Origin: an uncultured Eubacteriales bacterium
GTDB taxonomy: Bacteria > Bacillota > Clostridia > Peptostreptococcales > Anaerovoracaceae
DNA length: 42,498 nucleotides
Assembly (NCBI GenBank): GCA_900540145.1
Contig: UQEW01000009.1
Location: 1-42,498 of the forward strand
Direction of reading: 5' to 3'
The translations under genes and the position numbers were made by a program. The notes below the pieces were generated by a model. The model had not been told where the DNA came from. It saw only the letters and a list, made by a program, of their open reading frames with translations, and did not search any database. Positions 40,516 through 42,498 of this stretch are shown in pieces. Position 1 is the stretch's first letter. The number at the start of each line of letters is the position of its first letter.

Positions 40516-41349
40516 ATGAAATTCAACTTAAAAAAAATAATTGCCGCAGCAGCGACTTTTGCGTGCAGTTTGACTTTTTGCCTGATGGTCTTGTGCGGAG
40601 ATAAGCTATTTAATGAGGAAACTTCAGATGATAAGAATGCAGAGATGATGCAAACATCGGTTGAAAGCGATGAAGAGCGTCCTGTCATAGTTATAGATCC
40701 CGGTCATGGCGGCATGGACGGAGGTGCATCTTCTGCTGACGGCACCTTGGAAAAGGATATTAATTTAGAAATTGCTTTAAAGCTGAAAGAAATAGCAGAA
40801 GAATATCCTGTGGATGTAGTGATGACAAGAGAGAATGATGTAAGCTTGCATACAGACGACAGCGCCAGCATCAGAAATCAGAAACGCCAGGATCTTTTGA
40901 GACGAAAGGAGATTATTCAGGAAGCAGATGCAGATTTGGCGGTTTCTATACATCTGAACAGTTTTCCAAGCGATCAATCGGTATATGGCGCTCAAGTGTT
41001 CTACCCAAAGGATGATGTGAAAAGAACAGACGGACGAACAAACGAACATAATTCGAAAGAATATGCAGAAAGCATTCAAAAATCCATTGAATTAAACATA
41101 TCTGACGGTCGCGAACGAAGCATTATGACCAAGGACGATTTTTTAGTTTTCGAAGATCCAACGTGTCCTATGGTTTTGATCGAATGTGGATTTTTATCTA
41201 ATGTAAATGAGTGTGAAAAGTTAAAAACCCGTGAATATCAAGAAAAGGTGGGGGTTGCCATATGGGAGGGTATCAATGAGATATTGTGCCTGGAAAAGGC
41301 GGAAAATATAAAGATAGTAGATAGTGCGAACAAGAGACAAAAAAAGTAG
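40516..41349 (+). CDS. cwlD: N-acetylmuramoyl-L-alanine amidase (CwlD-like)
   Basis: The 277-residue amidase_3 enzyme cleaves the amide between muramic acid and the stem peptide. An N-terminal anchor (KKIIAAAATFACSLTFCLMVLC) is followed by the zinc-site motifs VIDPGHGGMDGGA (H64), the glutamate in LEKDINLEIALKL (about E79), LAVSIHLNSFPS (His about 144) and the catalytic MVLIECGFLSN (Glu about 223). Size and layout match CwlD, which makes muramic-delta-lactam in spore cortex; without other sporulation genes nearby the assignment is by similarity. Its ribosome site lies in a strong hairpin. Confidence 0.85.
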   Translation: MKFNLKKIIAAAATFACSLTFCLMVLCGDKLFNEETSDDKNAEMMQTSVESDEERPVIVIDPGHGGMDGGASSADGTLEKDINLEIALKLKEIAEEYPVDVVMTRENDVSLHTDDSASIRNQKRQDLLRRKEIIQEADADLAVSIHLNSFPSDQSVYGAQVFYPKDDVKRTDGRTNEHNSKEYAESIQKSIELNISDGRERSIMTKDDFLVFEDPTCPMVLIECGFLSNVNECEKLKTREYQEKVGVAIWEGINEILCLEKAENIKIVDSANKRQKK

Positions 41350-41368
41350 AAAAAACATTAAAAAAATC

Positions 41369-41501
41369 TGTGGATAACTTCCTCTTGACAAATGAAAAAA
41401 CATGGCTATTGTATTGAAAAATGTGGGATTGTAGCTTTTAAAGTTATCCACAGGTCCATGTGGATATAATTGTATACGATTTTTGATATAGTTGTGGATA
41501 A
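41369..41501. promoter_or_regulatory. Cluster of DnaA boxes
   Basis: Three perfect DnaA boxes (TTATCCACA) are present: minus strand 41377-41369, plus strand 41444-41452 and minus strand 41501-41493. A one-mismatch box lies at 41467-41459 (ATATCCACA on the minus strand). Behind them, 41578-41640 is very AT-rich and could unwind easily. No dnaA or dnaN gene is in the window. It could be a replication-related DnaA-binding locus or a DnaA-controlled promoter for the gene at 41652. This fills most of the gene-free stretch 41350-41651. Confidence 0.75.
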
Positions 41502-41651
41502 AAGCGGAATCCATTGAAAAATAAAGGTCTAAATGATGTTGAAAAGTGTTTGTCCTCTTGAGAACAGCAGTTGACATAAAACGACAAAATGTTACAATAA
41601 AAAATAAAGTTTATGAATTCAATTAAATAAATATATAAGGGGGAATTTAAG

Positions 41652-42308
41652 ATGATGTATCCATACAGCCAGAGCTATAGTATCTATTACGGAGGACAGG
41701 TAACCTTTTTAGTGGTAGCTGTTTTAGCGGCAATCATTTTGGGAGTTGTTCTTTACTTTACGTTCTTAAGTAAAAAGAACGAAGGAAAATATAAGGGCGT
41801 TACGGAAAAGATATATAACTTCTTTAGCTTCAATAAATTTTATACAGAAGAGATCATGAAGCTTCTTTACATAGTAATGGCGGCTGTTCTGGTAGTCGTG
41901 GGAGTGGTCATGCTGTTTACCTATTCTTTGGTAGGCGGGTTGTTAATCTTGGTATTAGGAAATATATTGCTCAGAATATGTTATGAATTGATAATGATGT
42001 TCATCATATTGTGCAGAAAAACTGTTTCAGTGGACAAAAAACTTGACAAGATTACGGATTTTTACAGTGATGATTTTGGGTATGAAGATTTCTCTGCCGA
42101 AGAGGCTGAAGATAGTCAAGCTTGTGATAATTGCGGAAGTTGTGAGGAAGCATGTGATGGCTGCGAATCTGCTTGCGACGGATGTGCCGAAACTGAAGAT
42201 TCTGCGGTGACAGTTGAAGATTCTGCTGAAGCGACTGAAGAACATGGCGCTGATGATAAAGAGGCGAATGACGATAATATTGAAAATATAAAAACTTCAG
42301 ACAGATAA
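41652..42308 (+). CDS. Membrane protein with Cys-rich acidic tail
   Basis: The 218-residue product has a tyrosine/serine-rich N-terminus, a first membrane helix (about 17-39), a cytoplasmic linker with FFSFNKFYTEEIMK, then two closely spaced helices (about 70-120), resembling DUF4282-type membrane proteins. The C-terminal tail of about 75 residues is very acidic and has seven cysteines in a regular pattern (CDNCGSCEEACDGC, then ESACDGC), suggesting metal or cluster binding. The start follows AAGGGGGAATTTAAG; a second ATG is adjacent at 41655. Function unknown. The DnaA-box cluster lies immediately upstream. Confidence 0.75.
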   Translation: MMYPYSQSYSIYYGGQVTFLVVAVLAAIILGVVLYFTFLSKKNEGKYKGVTEKIYNFFSFNKFYTEEIMKLLYIVMAAVLVVVGVVMLFTYSLVGGLLILVLGNILLRICYELIMMFIILCRKTVSVDKKLDKITDFYSDDFGYEDFSAEEAEDSQACDNCGSCEEACDGCESACDGCAETEDSAVTVEDSAEATEEHGADDKEANDDNIENIKTSDR

Positions 42309-42328
42309 ATATATAGACATTGTTTTTT

Positions 42329-42356
42329 CAGAGAGCTTCGGCTCTCTGCTTTTTCT
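42329..42356 (+). terminator. Intrinsic terminator with TTCG loop
   Basis: CAGAGAGC and GCTCTCTG pair around a TTCG tetraloop (42329-42348), followed by CTTTTTCTT. The remaining 142 bp to the window end are AT-rich, with an inverted repeat TGACTTTTT/AAAAGTCA and no visible gene. Confidence 0.88.
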
Positions 42357-42498
42357 TGAATGCAAAAAAATGTAAAAATTCACAAATTTTTGATTTTTTG
42401 TCAGTAAAATAGCTGATTATTATGACTTTTTTTGAATTTTTTTCTTAAAAAGTCAGCGGTCGTCAGGAGCGATTTGTGAAACGCTAAAAAATACAGCC

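Noticed and set aside
41369..41501. Main chromosomal origin oriC
   Set aside because: No dnaA/dnaN is adjacent, and the left-side genes run head-on towards the cluster, opposite to the usual Firmicutes bias; kept only as a DnaA-binding cluster.

Overview
The window reads as chromosome of a low-GC, strictly anaerobic, amino-acid-fermenting Clostridia-type Firmicute. The signs are an AT-rich sequence with AGA-dominated arginine codons, strong GGAGG ribosome sites, a desulfoferrodoxin-type superoxide reductase, ScpA/ScpB, a CwlD-like amidase, a G5/3D-domain cell-wall protein and a full lysine-to-butyrate fermentation operon. The species cannot be named from the sequence alone. No rRNA, tRNA, CRISPR array, transposase or prophage gene was seen.

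Layout. 57-4084: four exported or membrane hypothetical proteins. 4458-5494 (minus): an iron-sulfur-flavoprotein-like reductase and a cyclophilin-like lipoprotein. 5708-12259: a Pho box followed by pstS-pstC-pstA-pstB-phoU-phoP-phoR; PstS has its two half-domains in circularly permuted order. 12317-23711: mixed housekeeping genes (superoxide reductase, PhzF-like isomerase, a J-domain-like membrane protein lacking HPD, mtnA, an EamA transporter, scpA, scpB, a D,D-carboxypeptidase, a PyrK-like flavoprotein, mnmM, an FAD oxidoreductase, an RluB-type pseudouridine synthase). 23712-24426: about 700 bp of non-coding, repeat-dense DNA.

24427-36485 is the centrepiece: kal (minus), a divergent sigma-54 activator, then kdd-kamA-kamB-kamC-kamD-kamE-atoD-atoA. 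Together these convert lysine through beta-lysine, 3,5-diaminohexanoate and 3-keto-5-aminohexanoate towards crotonyl-CoA and acetoacetate. The cleavage enzyme Kce that should sit between Kdd and Kal is not in the window. The activator has an N-terminal domain homologous over its whole length to Kdd, the dehydrogenase encoded just downstream, but without the glycine-rich dinucleotide loop. This suggests a dehydrogenase turned into a ligand sensor. Both kal and kdd have consensus -24/-12 promoters, and both carry upstream the same composite element (GTGTTCACTC half-site, 11-12 bp spacer, GNGAACC-N6-GGTTCNC palindrome) in the same orientation relative to the promoter. The sequence therefore outlines a self-contained lysine-catabolism switch.

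36486-42498: a tandem-repeat region next to a PD-(D/E)XK-like nuclease gene, a G5/3D protein, an AlaX-type tRNA editing protein, a CwlD-like amidase whose ribosome site is buried in a 16-bp stem, a cluster of four DnaA boxes, and a membrane protein with a cysteine-rich acidic tail. Hairpins that bury or overlap the downstream gene's ribosome site occur at three separate loci.
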